Part shown: positions 1 through 13,986 of the stretch, one piece after another
How the letters are laid out: each line of letters begins with the position of its first letter
Numbering within the stretch: position 1 is the first letter of the stretch
Source of the DNA: Aphelocoma coerulescens
Taxonomy: Eukaryota; Chordata; Aves; Passeriformes; Corvidae
Reading direction: 5' to 3'
NCBI RefSeq assembly: GCF_041296385.1
Contig: NC_091022.1
Span: 23,641,967-23,705,966 of the forward strand
DNA length: 64,000 nucleotides
Made by a program: the position numbers and the translations under genes
The notes under the pieces: model-generated
Told to the model about the DNA's origin: nothing
What the model saw: only the letters and a program-made list of their open reading frames with translations
Database searches by the model: none

Positions 1-2342
1 TTAACAAACACCCTCAAGAGCAGACTCATCTATCTTAATTGGTAAACGCTTCATTAATAATGCAGCTGAGGAGTCTCAGAGCTAGAAATATAAATAGCAA
101 GTTCTGATGCAAGGGCTTTTTTTTTGTTCTCCAAGTACAGATTCAGAAGGAAGGTCTCTGTCGTGCCCTGCTGCAGACACAAGAGCCCTTTGCAGCGTGC
201 ACAAAAAGCCTCTTTTCTCTCTCTGAGGGGTCCAAGTTCAGAGCATCCCTTTCCAAAGGAGAAAGGCAGGCACACTGGAAGGCATTCCTGGGCTGGGAGG
301 CACTCAGGAGGATGGGAACCCATCAAGCACCAACACAGAGGTCAATGTGGACACGCTACCAAGACAGTGGCTTCCAGCCACTGATCGATGACAGGAAAAG
401 CATTAAAACGCCTCTTTGGTTAAGTCACAAATTCCAGCCCTATGATTAATGCTGCTCTTAGCCAGGGAGCAAAGCAAAGGCTCAAACACCACAACCAGAA
501 GGGACATCTGAAGAAAAAGATCTAGTGTGTCTGAGACTATACATTCTGCAAAGAGATGACCCCAGGCCCACCATGCTAATCTCCAGATCTCCATTTTAAG
601 GACTTAGCCAAAACAAGGCAGAAGTCTCTGAAACCCAGCTCTACTCATGAATTCCAGGCGTGTTGAAATAGTAGGCTTGGGTTCTCCTTTTTCTTATAAA
701 TTCATTCTGCAGACAAAACCCCAGACAATTAGGGGTTTTAAGTATACTCAGTCCAGCCAAAGACTTGCTGATCTTAATCAAGTTTCTCAAAGCAATGGCC
801 ATAATTTCTACACAAAATCCTTTTTACTGTCCTTTTTTTTAAAAGCTCTGCTTATCAGTCCCTAAAAAGTCTCAATGGATCAGACTGGGGGTTTAAATCT
901 AAATGTAGAAGAAGAAATTACTGGGGTTTATGGATGTTGGATCTAGTAATTGTTGATAAATATCTTCCTCTGATGGCATTTGGAGGATTTAAATAACAAT
1001 GAAGTGTTAAATCAAATCCCAGATAAACAAGTTTTGGCAAAAACTTAAATATTGCAAGCAAGGTGGTTTTGGACACTTTTCTTGGGATAAAACTGCAAAA
1101 AAAATTTTGTTCCAAATTCTACCACCATGTCCATGTCTTAATTTTTTCTAAGCAACCCTTCTCTGACCCCACCTCTGGTCTCCTTCTGCATTATTTATGG
1201 CATCTTTCTACAGCAAATGACTCTTCCAAACAGTAAGAGGCTTCTTTCAGAGGTTTTCAAAGCGCCAGGCTTGGAGAGCAAGACTGCTGTGCAAGTCCAG
1301 CTCACAAACTTTCAATTTTACTTTGAGTCCTGTGCTTAAAGCTTCTTTGTAAATGGCTCCTGGGCACATGTTCTCAATTAGAACAAAAAGGCAGGCCAGA
1401 GATTATATTTCCAAAGGATCACAAACAGTCACACCTGGAAACACTGTTTTTTCCCCAAATCCCATTTAGTGCTTGTGGAATAGCAAACTTAACTGGGTGC
1501 TTGCCAAAGGTATGTAACTCAGTTTTTGTACTCGTTTAGAGCAGGTCAGCAATACTCCCTGGGACAGCAGCATCAAGGTGGGAATTTGCAATGGGGTCTG
1601 CATGGACACAACATCCATGTATCCCTGCACAGATCCCAGGCAGAGGGGCCTAGCGTTCCCCATCCCGCACAGTGCCTCTGGCTGGAAGTGCCTCATCCCA
1701 GACAAACCCACCATTGTGCAGGATGCTCCGCAGTGCCAGCCCGGCAGGACATCAAGGACATTGAAAACTGATTTCTCCAGCCAGCCTGAGCTCCCGCCCC
1801 ACTGATTAATGGTTCTCTGCCACAGAAGCTAATAGGATCCTCTTTGAAATCCAAATAACCAGCATTAGTGACCTCAGAGCCCTGTCTGCTAACTGGACAT
1901 ACAGCCTGCCTTTAATTCTCTTTATTTTCCACTGCATCTTCCGTAGCAAAGCTTCCTTTCCCACAATTTTCTTTCCAAGCCTCTACACCCCTGTTCAGCT
2001 GAGTTCTGCTCCCCACCTGGCACCCTAGTTACACCCCTGTGGGTGGCTGCATAGCAGCATCAGCCTGACCCAACACATCCTCCCCCTGACCCCCTACCCT
2101 AGGGAAGAGTCAAGGTTAGCTGCTGCAGCCCCACAGCATGTCTGTACCCATACAGAGCCCAGGCAGCAGCAAACAGCTATCAAGTGTATTCCAGGGCTGG
2201 TTCTCAGCAGCCAACAATTTAAAGGTAAAATTCACCAGGCTTCCCTGCCATTCCCACACCTAGCTCAGCAAAAGCCTGTCTGTAAGGGACTAACATTTAG
2301 GCTACCAGCTCTGACTACAGTAAATCTCCTTCATTCCTCTTC

Positions 2343-2360
2343 TTTTTTTTTTTTTTTTTT
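2343..2360. repeat. poly-T homopolymer (18 T)
   Basis: An uninterrupted run of 18 T follows a pyrimidine-rich lead. It could be the tail of a very old retrocopy inserted in the minus direction, but I see no recognisable element or target-site duplication beside it, so it is reported only as a simple repeat. Confidence 0.9.
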
Positions 2361-5300
2361 AATCCATAACCACCAGCTTTAAAGCTTTAAATCAATATCC
2401 CCTCTTGCGATCTGCATTCAGCAAGGAATTATTCACATTGAGAGCTTTAAAAATTAAGCTAAACCCTGCAGGGCCCAGGCCAAACTTATATCACAGCAAA
2501 GCTTTAAACACTGGATCAGGGACACAGCATGAGCCATGTCCTGGTCTTAGATGCAAACTAAATGTAGAAAACAAAGCCGCCGTCACTGTGTTAAAAGGAA
2601 AAACCATAAATGGTCCACGCTGTGGCTTCTCCCAGGGACACAAGGGACAAGGGCCCTCCTTCCACGAAGAGGGGTCAGCCCATTCCAACCAAACACCTCG
2701 CAGAGGAAAGAAACTAATTGTCCCTGCAAAGGAAAGAGACTTATTGTCACTGTTTGAAAGAGAAAATGGCAGCTGATCTGTCCACCCGTCTGTAATGCTG
2801 ACCAGAGGGAGGTCTTTGAGGGATGATGTGAGGACAAAGAGGGCAGTGCCATGTGCTCCCTCCATAGTGGTACCCACATCCACGGGAACAGCAGGTCCTC
2901 AGCACTGCTCACCCACTGCTGCTCACAGCCAGACAGAGCTGGCCACAGGCCGGGCAGAAGTGCCACATGCCAAGCTGAGAGTCTGCAGCATTCCTGGAGG
3001 TGCCAGTTTTAAGGTGCAATTGAAGAAGAGGTGGGGAAAGAAAAAACTCACAATCTAAAACAGATCCTGTTTCTGCCCCAGAGAACCACAAAGGCAGGAA
3101 AAGATGGATGAAAGAGCAAAGACTCTCAGTCTTCTCAGTAAGAGAAGCTTCCATCTTTAATTTGAGGAGGGATCTGACCTGCTCAATAACAGGACTAGAT
3201 ATTATGGGGAAGAAACCCTATACCCCCTCTCTTCTCCCACCACTAGGACAAGGGGCTGCAAGCACATCCCTCTGCACAAAGGCACCTCAATCCCACCTGA
3301 TGCTGTGATGGTGGCAGAGGCAGAAGGTTGGGTATAACCAGTCCAGGAAACAGCTGGAATCCCACCACCCCCACAGTGGTGTCTAAGTGAGCACTGAAAT
3401 CTTTCCATCTTCCCTGCTTGAGGGATGGCATGAAGGAGTCCATCCAGACTGTGCAGAGAGCATCCTTGATCCCACAGTCACTGGCCTAATGTAAGAACCA
3501 ACAAGGACTGGCAAGGGTCAAGGAGCTGGAACAAGGCTAAGACATGGGTACAAAACAACGCAAATCAGGAGACTCTCCTGGCCCTAAACATCCTCATGGT
3601 CCTCCCACACATTGACCTTTTATAGGTATGAACTGCACAGGGGACTTAAGGCTTGAATCCACCCCAGGGCAGAGATTATGTCTCATGTTCAGCTCTTCAG
3701 ATGCCCACACACAGCCACTTCTCCAGCTCTCAATCATAGGGGTGGCTGCCCAGGCCTTAATATTTGTAAAGTCCTTAGGAAATCCTTGGAAGGAAAGAGT
3801 AGAGTATTATTATGAAATAATAGCTTTTTATTCTGCTCCATCTGAAAGCTGCAGCTCTTTGTTCGGCACCACGCTGTCTAAGCCAAGGGTTAAGACTTGA
3901 CTGGCTGGGCTGTGAGAAGCCATCCTCCACGGTGGGGGACAGGCAGACTTCTGAGGGTCTCAAGAACAAGGTGTCTTTGCAACCTATTCGGACTCCAATA
4001 AGCAGCTTTAGATGTAACAATAGGGGGCTGAAAACCCAAATGCCCCAAAACCTGCAGACAATCAGGACTGTTTTAAGCATCCACAACTGGTATTTCTAAC
4101 ACCACCTGAAATGAGTATTTTCCTTTCTGTTTCAAAGCCTTATTTTCCAATCAGATTATGTGCAGGATAAATACCCATATACGGTGACAGCAGGCACTGC
4201 ACAAGAAAATTGGGGATAATGGTAAATGCAAAGATTTACAGATACTTATCTCGGCATCTGCAAGAAATATTAGCTTTGAACATGGTGTTCAAACACAATG
4301 TCAATCACTAGAACCTAGAGAAAGTGCAAACTTGCTTAGCTGAACTCAGCCCTAAAATAAATTCAATTAATAAAATATAACTAGGTTTTTAGAGCCTATC
4401 TCTCAAATGGGAAGCAGCAGCCACGTGCATGAAATGCTAGGCTGGTTCAGGTTGACAAAGCACAATAAAATATGAGAAAGAAATGACCCTGGACACATTG
4501 GGAGAGCTCTTCTCTGAGGTCAAGGACACCCAACCGTGAGGGACCCGATAATAAGGGAGGAGACTTGGTCATCACCTGCAGACAGAGCAGGCACAGACAC
4601 ACTCTAGCTGCCATGAAGCACATCAGTGCCACTCAGCCAGGCTGTAGGAACAGCCCCACAAGCACCCCAAGCTCACTGCAGTCACAAAACAGCACCCACA
4701 TGTTGAAGACATGTTGTAACCCCCTGCCTTGGGGACTACAAAGGCTCAGTGGTTTCTGCTGTCACCATTCCTTCCATACTGCCCACCCAGGAAGGGGACT
4801 CCAAGCTCACGCTGCTGCAAACACTCCCTGACCAGCACCATCCAGGACAACGTTCCTACACACAGAATTGCCAACCAGCAGCTGTTAAATGCCCACACAG
4901 GTCCTACACATTCCCACATAAATAATCCATGTAGCAAGCCAAAGAGATCTCTGAAACACACTTGCCCTGACACTGACCTACGAGGAAAGGATGTGCAATA
5001 AGGTGCTGAAACTTTAATGAATCACCCTGAAAAACAATGTTCCAGTTGCCAGCTTAAAAATACAACAAAATCACAAGCAGTTTCAGTGCAGATGAAAGAT
5101 GAAGGAGGAGGATGCCTCTTCAGCAGCCCAGATCTACTTACCTCTAAAGGTCCAACACATACTGGTATTTCTGAAGATGTGGCTGGACCTCCCCCCAGCT
5201 GGCCAGCCATGCTCTGAAAGCACAGGATCCACTCTCTGCTCATCAGCTCCTTCCCCTGCACTTGCTTTCAGCACTGAACATCGTTCACACCCCCAAAGTT

Positions 5301-8300
5301 AGCCAGACACGCAACTGATCCTCCAGATAAACAGCCCGACATCTAACAGCTCTTCTTGGGCTACAGCCACAGACCATCAACAGAAAAAGCAAAGCTGTGA
5401 TCTGAAATCTTATCTGGTCGCTGCAGAAACGCGGCAGAGAAGGTCAGCTTTCCATCATTCAGCAAAGACATTCAGCGCCAGCACATAAACACTAAAAAAT
5501 ATCACTGTTGAGTTAAGACAACTTTGGGGTTTCTGCTTTGCAGCCAAGTATCACTCAGAGGCCATTAAACAGATTTTTTAGCCATCAGTGGAACATTAGA
5601 AATTCCATGAATTTGAAGTTTATTAATTCCACAATACAGTTTATACTTTTTTCAGGATTTATACTCCTTGGCTTCACTCTTTCAGCTATAAATAAAACCA
5701 TTTGCTAAGTTGGCTGATACATCGCAGCCCATGACTGGCACATTTATGCAAGTTGGCTGAAAAACAAGATGGTTCAAGGAATCGCCAGAAACACTAAATC
5801 CAGTTCTTTCAAATCTATTTTGAAACATCTAATAAATCTGCAGGGATCACTTGATACACAGAACTGGCTAAACTCGAGTAGCACAGCATCCCTGATGTTT
5901 ACGGAGTGGCTGATGTGCATTTTACAACCTTCTCTCTCAAGTCCTTCACAGCCCATCGCAAAATATTCATGTCTTTGGTTAGTCTTCAGAAGGAAAACTA
6001 GGAGAAAGAAATGGCAAAAGAGATCCAGCAGACCAGACATATAGGATCCCCCATCCCTTTCCTCAAGAAGACGAAAATGGAAAGGAGACCTATATCCATG
6101 GGTTCCTATCTTGGTGGGGATGCATCTGGCAGGGACAGGTTCAGGGGTCTTTGCACCGCAGGTATCCCAAGCAAGAAGTCAGTAGACAGAGTGTTTACAG
6201 GATCAGCACAAGGAAAAGGTGGATCTGGTCCATCAAAAACCTCCGGCAAAAAAGTGAGCCTCCACAGCTACTCCCTGAGTCAAAGGGAGTTGGAAAGCTC
6301 AAAGCCTTGTGAAGCTGGGCCAGTGGTGACTCAATCTGCAGTTTGAGGATAGATGGAAATCCTGAAATCTGCCCAAGTCTCAGAGCTCCCTGGTTAGCAA
6401 GAGACAAGCGATGAAAGACCTGATTATAGGAGAAAAAAATAAAGATATCCAACACAAAATTTTTATCATAGCACTGGTAACCTGTGCTCTGGAAACTACT
6501 TGTAAACAGAAAGAGACTGGCCTCAGGATACACCAACAGATCTTACCTCAGAGCACCAAGGGGCTGACAGCAGTTTTGCTCCTCCAGTAAGACAAGCAAG
6601 CCAACGGGAGAAGGCACAAAAGTAATCTCATAGGGAGAGGGCTGAGTAGGAAACCCTGAGCCAGAGGTGGGGCCTGAATACTCAACAGAAGCTTTTGCAT
6701 GCTTACTTCCTGAGCAAAACCAAAACCCTTGGCAAAGCTGCTCAGACAGGTAATGATCAGCACTGCAAAAGCGAGGCAGGCCCTCCAGGAACAGACTCAA
6801 GGTGTGTGGTGCCCCCAGCCATGAGAGAACAACTTGAGCCCTGGGGAAACTGCAAAAATTTTTAGGCAAATAGAGATGTAATAAAATAAATTGGAACACT
6901 AAAAGATGAGAGGAAAGGTCCAGGGCTTCCCTCCCTGCCTGCCCTGCTCCAGGCAGGAGTTGATTTTCTCTCAGCCACCAAAGCCATACTTCTATGTGTT
7001 GGTTTGAGGCACTCCAACCTCCAAAACTGACAGCTTGGGTACACTCCCCAATAGCTGCATGTTGGGTTTTCCTTACCTGAAAGCATCTTTATTGCTTGAA
7101 AGTCCCTCCTCTCACTTTGTATATCCCCAACAGCAGCAAGAGATAGTTGCCAGCAGCTGTGTTTCATCCATGGAAATACCAACCATTCTGGAGCATGTAA
7201 CGCTTGATAAACATGAAATCCGGTGGGATGTTTTTATCCCTGTGCCCTGTCTGACTGACAGGTGACAAGACTACAGCCTCCAACAGACACTGCAGTGTAA
7301 TCCACCTCCCTGCCACCCCCAGCCCTTTCTGGACAACACTGCTGACCAGCACCACTGCGGCACCCAAGGCACAAACCTCCCCCAGAGATCTCCTCGCCTC
7401 TGCTTCCCTTGCTGGGAGCCAGAAAGAAAATCATTCATCATTCCCTGCTCCTCCCTGGTGCAAGTGCTCAGAAATTGCTGAGTCTGACCTTACTTATCGC
7501 TGGATGTAGTGCAGTTCTGTTTTCTAATCCCCTACATCTGCATTTTGTACAGCCCTTTTCTAATGCTCTTCACATTTGCTTCACAGTTTATCGCCCTGCT
7601 CAAGCAAGATGACGCATCTTTAAACTTTCCACTCAAAAGAAGCGCTGAGGAATGAAACCATTCAAAACCAAAGAAGCTGCCTCAGAAAATAGTCCCCACA
7701 GAAAACGGCCAGCAGGAGTTTTTTTTTAAAGTCATAAACTTAATGAGACAAGGGATTATCTTTTCTGTCGGAAAGACTCCTTGTTCCTGGTATCGTAACA
7801 AAATACTGAACCATCTGAGGGCTTTTCTTCTTAGTTTTGCTCAAAAACTAGGACAGTAACAACTGAACTCAGAGGAAAAAAAAAATTGTTTCCCTGCGTG
7901 GAGACAGAAAAAGGCTTCCCAGCACAGACTTAAGGAACAGCCCCTTCTCTCTCCCAATTCAGCAAGTCCTTGCAACTTAGATGACCCTAAAGCAATATAG
8001 ATCCTACAGGTCTAACTTGAAGTTCCTTCAGTGATACATCCTGGAAGTCAGAAAAGGTTTACCATGGTCTCTACAAGCTCAAATACACTTCAGAAATTTT
8101 AGGTCCCTGTATACAAATGAGAAGATCAGTCCACTCTGGCAAAGTTGTTAGTGCTGGAACAGCTGAAGAGGAGCCAGGCAACACACAACCCAGAGAGAAC
8201 AAGACCTAAACACAAAGATGATGCTGCTGCTGCCTTGCAGCCCATGGGGTTGACCTTTACATCCTTCCCTCTTACATAAACCTCAGCTTCACACCCGCCC

Positions 8301-9479
8301 ACAGTCTCTGGGGACTCCCATCTCACAGGAGAAAGCATCACCTCAGTTTATCTGGGCTTTGGGGTCTGCAGGGTCTGGCCAGCACACGTACACCAATCCA
8401 AGCAACAAGGACACCATCAACAGACAGGGAATCTTTTAATCCCAAGTCTTCAAACCACCAGCCCACTCCTCCTCTTTGCCCTCAATGCCGCAGGGAGCCT
8501 CTGATCCCAACCAGCTCCCTGAACACAGCCCCCAGCGCCTCACAGTTCAATATGGGGGTGCTCTGTGGGGGTCTGGGCTGCGTTTCAAAGACAAAACATT
8601 GCCAGAACAGGAAAACCCTGGATAAAAACCAAATGGGCAGCTCTGCTGCTCTGCATCAGGTCTGCAGGAAGCCAAGGATGCCTACAAACACCCAACGGAC
8701 ACAGTGCTCCAGCAGGGCTGCTAAGCCAGGAACCACATGGTCCTATGGCCCCAAAGAGCACACGCTGCCTCCCACATTGAAACCTTGAAGGGTTATTTGT
8801 ACATGAAATCATGTTGAATCAGGGCAGCCAGAGAAAATGTTGTGACTCCAATGAGAAGCATATACACAATCCCCACTCATGATGGAGATGACTTGACCAG
8901 CTCAGCCAAGAGCAGCATCAGGTCGAGCAATGGCCACAGCACTGGTGGGGCAGTATCTTTCATGGGAGGGCTTAGGCAGAACAGAAAGAAGAGGGGAAAG
9001 CCAAGTTTGACTTGGCCCAGCAGCAGGCAGAAGGACCAGGGATGATGCCCTTGCCCAACACACAACCTGCTGGGAGCAGAACCCAATGCCTTGCTCTGCC
9101 ATGACTGGTCTTGTAGAGCTGGTGCTATCAGATCAAATCCCTGCGGCCTCAGTTGAGCCTTGGGAAAATCTTGGGAATATCTGTCATCCCTGTGAGCTTG
9201 GCTTATCACCTGGAGAAGGCAGGACCCTCCACAGTGCAGGCAGATGCTGCAGTCACAGCAATTTCAGAAGAAATCTTCTGACACTACATGTGCAACCATT
9301 TTTCTGCAGTCTGCCCCAGTGATGTTCCCACCTTGAGCAAAAAACGACCCAAACACTCCCCTTAATTAGGTTAAGTTAGCTGTTTTTACTGTAAGGTTCA
9401 AGATAGACTGATTATCTGTGTACCCATTGCATCGGCAGGGCTGGCTGCCTCAGATTTGAATTCATCTTTTTTAGATCCA

Positions 9480-9525
9480 AAGGAAGAAAAAAAAGAAAAA
9501 GACATCTAAAAAAGAAAAAAGAAGC
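9480..9525. repeat. A-rich low-complexity tract
   Basis: Imperfect GAAAAA-type purine tract lying within the ZSWIM5 intron. No coding or element context is visible. Confidence 0.7.
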
Positions 9526-10317
9526 TTTTGGTCCCTTATCAGGTGATTTCTCACTCTCACCTGGGTTTGGCACACAGATGCACAGCACCTGGGCTGACAG
9601 AGAACCTGTTCACACCAGAAGAACGGTCCGAGCCCCCCGGTCCAGCACATGTCCTTCCCTGGGCGATCCCCACGCAGCACTGCAAGTTACTACAGATGGC
9701 TTTACCACGATAACCAAACACGACACACAGTCACCTCGAGTTCACTTGCAGCCCAGCTGTCCTGGAGAAGGGACAACCCATCCCATCACTGGGCTAAGGC
9801 ACAATCAAATATTTAAATGAACGTTTCTGCTTTAGGTCAGCTACTCCTTCCTCCTGCTGCTGGCTACCGAGTGGCAGAGTGATCTCCTTGCATTGCCGTG
9901 ACAACCCGAGGATGGGTTACAGCCATGGCTGGGCTGCTGAATGGCAGCGCTGGGTACTTGACATGTGACAATGGGATACGTTTGCCTTTTTTCAGAAACG
10001 AGAGGCTGACATTGTGAAGCAGTTAAAGCCAGACATCCAAGTGAGCCCATCACCATACACGGGCTCAAAAGGCTTTGTCTGCCCTTCTAAGAGAAATTTC
10101 ATAATATGTGAGGGTGAGCAGTCAGCAAAAGGCTTGGATAGCTCGACTTATAATCATCCCCGGGTTCCTCACAACGGCCCTGAATACATCTCTGATTGGT
10201 TATGTATGAGAGGAGCCGTCCCCAGCGTGGTGCCAGACATGTGCGACATAGACCTGGGTCGGACTCCTGAGCAGGAAGAAGAATTCTGTTCAGCAGCAAT
10301 GATTAAAGGGGGGGAAA

Positions 10318-10335
10318 TTAATAATAGTAATAGTA

Positions 10336-10366
<31 letters not shown>

Positions 10367-10373
10367 TAGTAAC
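10318..10373. repeat. (TAA)n/(TAG) trinucleotide microsatellite
   Basis: About 56 bp of TAA units with TAG interruptions at both ends and a pure (AAT) core of roughly ten units in the middle. The interruptions at the flanks and the pure centre are typical of a microsatellite with a polymorphic core. In one plus-strand frame it creates an artificial Asn/Ser run, which is not evidence for a protein. Confidence 0.95.
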
Positions 10374-10740
10374 ATGTTATTAATACTAATTTGGACTTAT
10401 TATCAAAAAACGTGGCAATTATTTAATCCCAAATGGTTTCAAGCTATTATTGGTTCAATTGTGGTCCCCCCTCTGCAGGCAAGGTGAAGAGCCAATTCCC
10501 AGGCTATGGCTCTTGCTCCTGAGAGGGGCATTTCCACAAAGTCCTCTGCTTGTCAGTCCAAAGGGAAGGGCCACCCATCCCTAAGAGTGCCCAGCCACCT
10601 CCAGCATCCCCCCAGGACCCCAGTCCCAGCCCCTAGGAGGGGAGGAGCGTGGATCCGGTGCTCATCCATCGTGCAAGTGACTTTCCTGTTGTTCCAGGCG
10701 AACAAAAGCCGAACGGCGCAGTGGGCCCTGAGAAGGGTGC

Positions 10741-10960
10741 CTTCCCTTTAATAAACGTGATTTCAATCCCAGTGAATATTCATACAATTACCCTAGCTCT
10801 AATTTGTATAAAATGACAGCCTGCAAACCAGGGATGATTGAAGAGGACCAAAATCATTTTGTTTGATTACAATCTCTCCTCCCTTCTCCCCCCCTCCCAC
10901 CTTCATTATCTTTTATGTCTATTTAAACTCCGGACACTGCATATTCATCTCAATTCTCCC
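10741..10960. promoter_or_regulatory. candidate conserved non-coding element A
   Basis: AT-rich unique sequence with dense homeodomain/POU-like motifs: AATATTCAT at about 10775, ACAATTA nearby, GATTGA, TTTGATTAC, and GCATATTCAT at 10939-10948. It sits in a large intron of a developmental-type gene and is followed by a pyrimidine-rich tract. The motifs are seen directly; the enhancer role and conservation are inference that only cross-species alignment could establish. Confidence 0.35.
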
Positions 10961-11055
10961 TCCATCTCTCCTTCTGTTTGTGGGTTGCTGCTGCTTTTTT
11001 CTCCCCCCTCCCATCTCTCTCTCCTTTCATTGTAATTTTCTTCTTGCTTCTGTTG
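10872..11055. repeat. polypyrimidine-rich tract
   Basis: Roughly 180 bp strongly biased to C and T on the plus strand, with CCCCCC and CTCTCTCTC runs, interrupted by short AT blocks. It could adopt non-B DNA. It reads as a purine tract on the sense strand of ZSWIM5 pre-mRNA. Confidence 0.7.
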
Positions 11056-12822
11056 TGCATTCAGGGATTTGAGGAGGTTTTCAGGGGGAGTGGGGGTGGA
11101 CTTCATTTTATAGAAAAAAAAATACTGTGTTGTCTGGATAGAAAATTACATTTGCATGCTCGAGGGGCCTGAGGGCTTCTCTGTGGGCTTGGCAGAGATC
11201 CTACCTCGGGGGGGGAGGGAGGTGGAAGATGCTGATTTGATTTCCTCCTCTTCCCACCCCTTCCCCCTTTCCTTTCCATATTATAAATGTCTGCCTGATT
11301 TTTCTTTTCTTTTTCTGCATGTGCAAACCACTTGAAGAACAATGGCACAGATTAGAGGCCTTCCTTAGGGCTGTTTATGAATGCAGTTGTGGAGTTCAGC
11401 AAAGCAGAAACATTACATACAGTAATTGGACATTTAATTACTAATGAAGCTAGCAACTGAATTTTTTTTTTCCAAGGGTCTGAAGCAATGTGACAGACCC
11501 TCCAACTGCAGGTTTAATTATGGCTGGAGATGGGCTTAATACTTCCCATCTTGCACTCTATTACCCTCTCAAAAGCCCTTCTGCCTTTTATTTGTAATTT
11601 TTATGCCCCTGCCCCATCCACGGGGAGAAACATCCTGATGCTCAGGCCATCAGACAGGATGATGCTTCTGCCGCTGCTCTCAATTGCTGTGAAGCCAAAG
11701 AAGCCAGCCTTGGACAGGCTTCCTATGGAGTCAGCTCTCTTAAGAACATGGAGGGAAGAGACCTATTCTGGTGGCCAAGAACACCCAGAATCAATCCCTC
11801 CTTCATTATGTCTCAGTTTTGGCCCAACCTAATTTTTGACATCTCAGGTTTCACTCCCTCTTTTTAAGAAATCAAATACTCAGGTTGTTTGTCCTCACAT
11901 GGGGACATTCAGTTTCCTCCTAGAACTTAGCTTAAGTTTTTCTTTTCTTCCTCCCCCTCACCCAGCCACTGCCTCCTCCAAAGACCATGGGACAACTGGA
12001 AATGAAGTCCCCACATGGCAGAGGAACCAGAGCAGGCTCAAAGCAGAGTGAAAGCAAAGAGCAAAGGTTTGTCCCCAGAAAGTTTTGCTCCTGTAGGGTT
12101 ATAATCAGACATCAGCACAACATTGGGCTGGTTTCCTCAGGGAGAGGTGAGCAGGTGGGGGCAGGGGGAGGGGAATTAGGTACTTGAGGTCTCAGTCCCA
12201 CCACTGGCAGCACATCACAGAGAACCTCAAAATGACAAGCCAATCTGCACTGGATCACAGCTTTCACCTCTATCTTGTCTCTGACAGGGGCTGACAACCC
12301 CCAGAGAGAGTTTCTCCCTCACTTCTGGCAAGCAACAGCTTCAGAACTTCCTGAGCTGGAAGCTGCATCTGGACCATCTGGTTTAACACTACTGAAATGG
12401 GGCTGGAATAGGGCTAACAAGCATCTTTGGAGCTTTTTCATCTCAGTCTGCCTCCCTGAGTTTCATTCATTGCAGCTCCAATTTCCTTCTTGAGGTGAAA
12501 GGAGACAAAGTGCCAAGGCAATCCCACCTCCTCATGCAGAGTGCTAAGCTCCAGGGAACTGAACCTCCAGCTTCTGTTGATCAAAAAACCTTCTAATTGA
12601 TTACAGATGAATGCTGTACAGCAAAACTGTTGGATTTTAAGAGCACAGAGAGCACTTTTGTAAAATGTCATATGCATATTGGGATTTTTCTTTCCTGGTT
12701 TTAATGACAAAGTGCAAATTTGGGGGTTGGGGGGGAGAAAAGACAGGAGAAAGAGTAACAGATGTGAGGAGATGAAAAATGTTCCTAAAGAACAAATCAC
12801 CCATTTCTTCCTCCAGATCTCC

Positions 12823-12860
12823 CAGCACATCATATGTAAGACAGCACATCATATGTAAGA
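12823..12860. repeat. 19-bp perfect tandem duplication
   Basis: The 19-bp unit CAGCACATCATATGTAAGA occurs twice head-to-tail with no mismatch (12823-12841 and 12842-12860). Perfect identity suggests a recent replication-slippage duplication. It lies inside the ZSWIM5 intron with no gene context. Confidence 0.95.
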
Positions 12861-13837
12861 CTGTACACTCTCAAGATTTGTTCACACTAATTCTCATGTG
12901 TGTTACAGAGTAAATGACCAGTATCAGTCAGGACCCATGGATTCAACTGGCCTACACATTTTTACAAAGCAGAGACACCTCCTCTGGTCTCAGGAAGGAC
13001 TCGTATCTATGAGAATGTTGTGCCAATTGAGCTAAATCCACTACAAAATGGAGCAGTTGGTATCCCACTTGCACAGGTTATGGTGGAATTCACACACTAT
13101 CACTGAGAGCCTAAGCCAGCGGACAAGGCTCCTCTAATATCAACTGTGAGAAAATCATCTACATACCCCAAAGGACTGGTCCAGGCAGCACCAGTGTCTC
13201 CAGTGGCTATCAGAGATCTTGGAGGACTATACTAACAAAGACACAACTTTTAGACAGCGGACAGCAGGCAGGAGTCCCTCTCAAACAGCATGTGCTTGGG
13301 TAATAGATGCAATTTTCCCCCTGGATTTACCTTCCAAATGTGGGATTCAGCCAGTAAGCACATCAAAAGTTCACTGGCACCAGTGAGAGGCCCTGCTGCT
13401 CTGCTGCTGACTTGGATCCTAGACAACTTGCCCCTGGCTGTTTTAGGAGCAGATATCATACTCCTTGGATTAGAAGCAAGAGTCTGCACCAGATCTCTTC
13501 CAAAACTTTGCCCAGTTCCTCAGCTTTGACTGAATTCAGGACTTCTTCTGCTGCATTAACAGCTGGGCAGAAAGTCTCTGGGGATACAGGAATCTGGCTG
13601 CCGCTCACCTTCCTTGCACAGGGAAGCCGTTTAGAAGAAGACTCTTTCCAAGAATGATTTCCATGTCCCTTGACATGATTTTCAGCCTGTCCTCCACAGA
13701 GAGACACAGCTGAAGGACTCAGTCACTGCTTTAGTAAGTCTTTTCAGGTCCTTTTCCAAATCAGGCTAAACAACAGGGGTCCACCACAAAGTTGGGCAGT
13801 ATGGAACATGGGAGGATCCCATCCATGGGGTCATGGG

Positions 13838-13986
13838 AGGATTTCCCCATCCCTGGGAGTATCGAAGGCCAGGCTGAATGGGACTTTGAGCAGCCTATTG
13901 GAAGGCATCCCTACCCACAGCAGGTGGGTTGGAACAAGACAATCTTTAACATCCCTTCCAACCCAAACCATTCTACGATTCAGAAA
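13838..13986 (+). mobile_element. CR1 LINE 3'-end fragment
   Basis: The sequence resembles the CR1 3' terminal region: a 'ccatccctggg' start, an 'aaggccaggctgaatggg' block, 'ctttgagcagcct', 'ggtgggttggaac', and the diagnostic ending 'cccttccaaccc' followed by 'aaaccattctacgatt', a degenerate form of the ATTCTATG terminal octamer repeat. It is 5'-truncated, as most CR1 copies are, and has no coding capacity. It lies antisense to ZSWIM5. CR1 is the dominant interspersed repeat of birds and other sauropsids, so it supports the taxonomic call. Confidence 0.88.

Noticed and set aside
10014..10487. 157-codon frame with an Asn/Ser run
   Set aside because: The run is the TAA/TAG microsatellite read in one frame; the flanks have no protein similarity.
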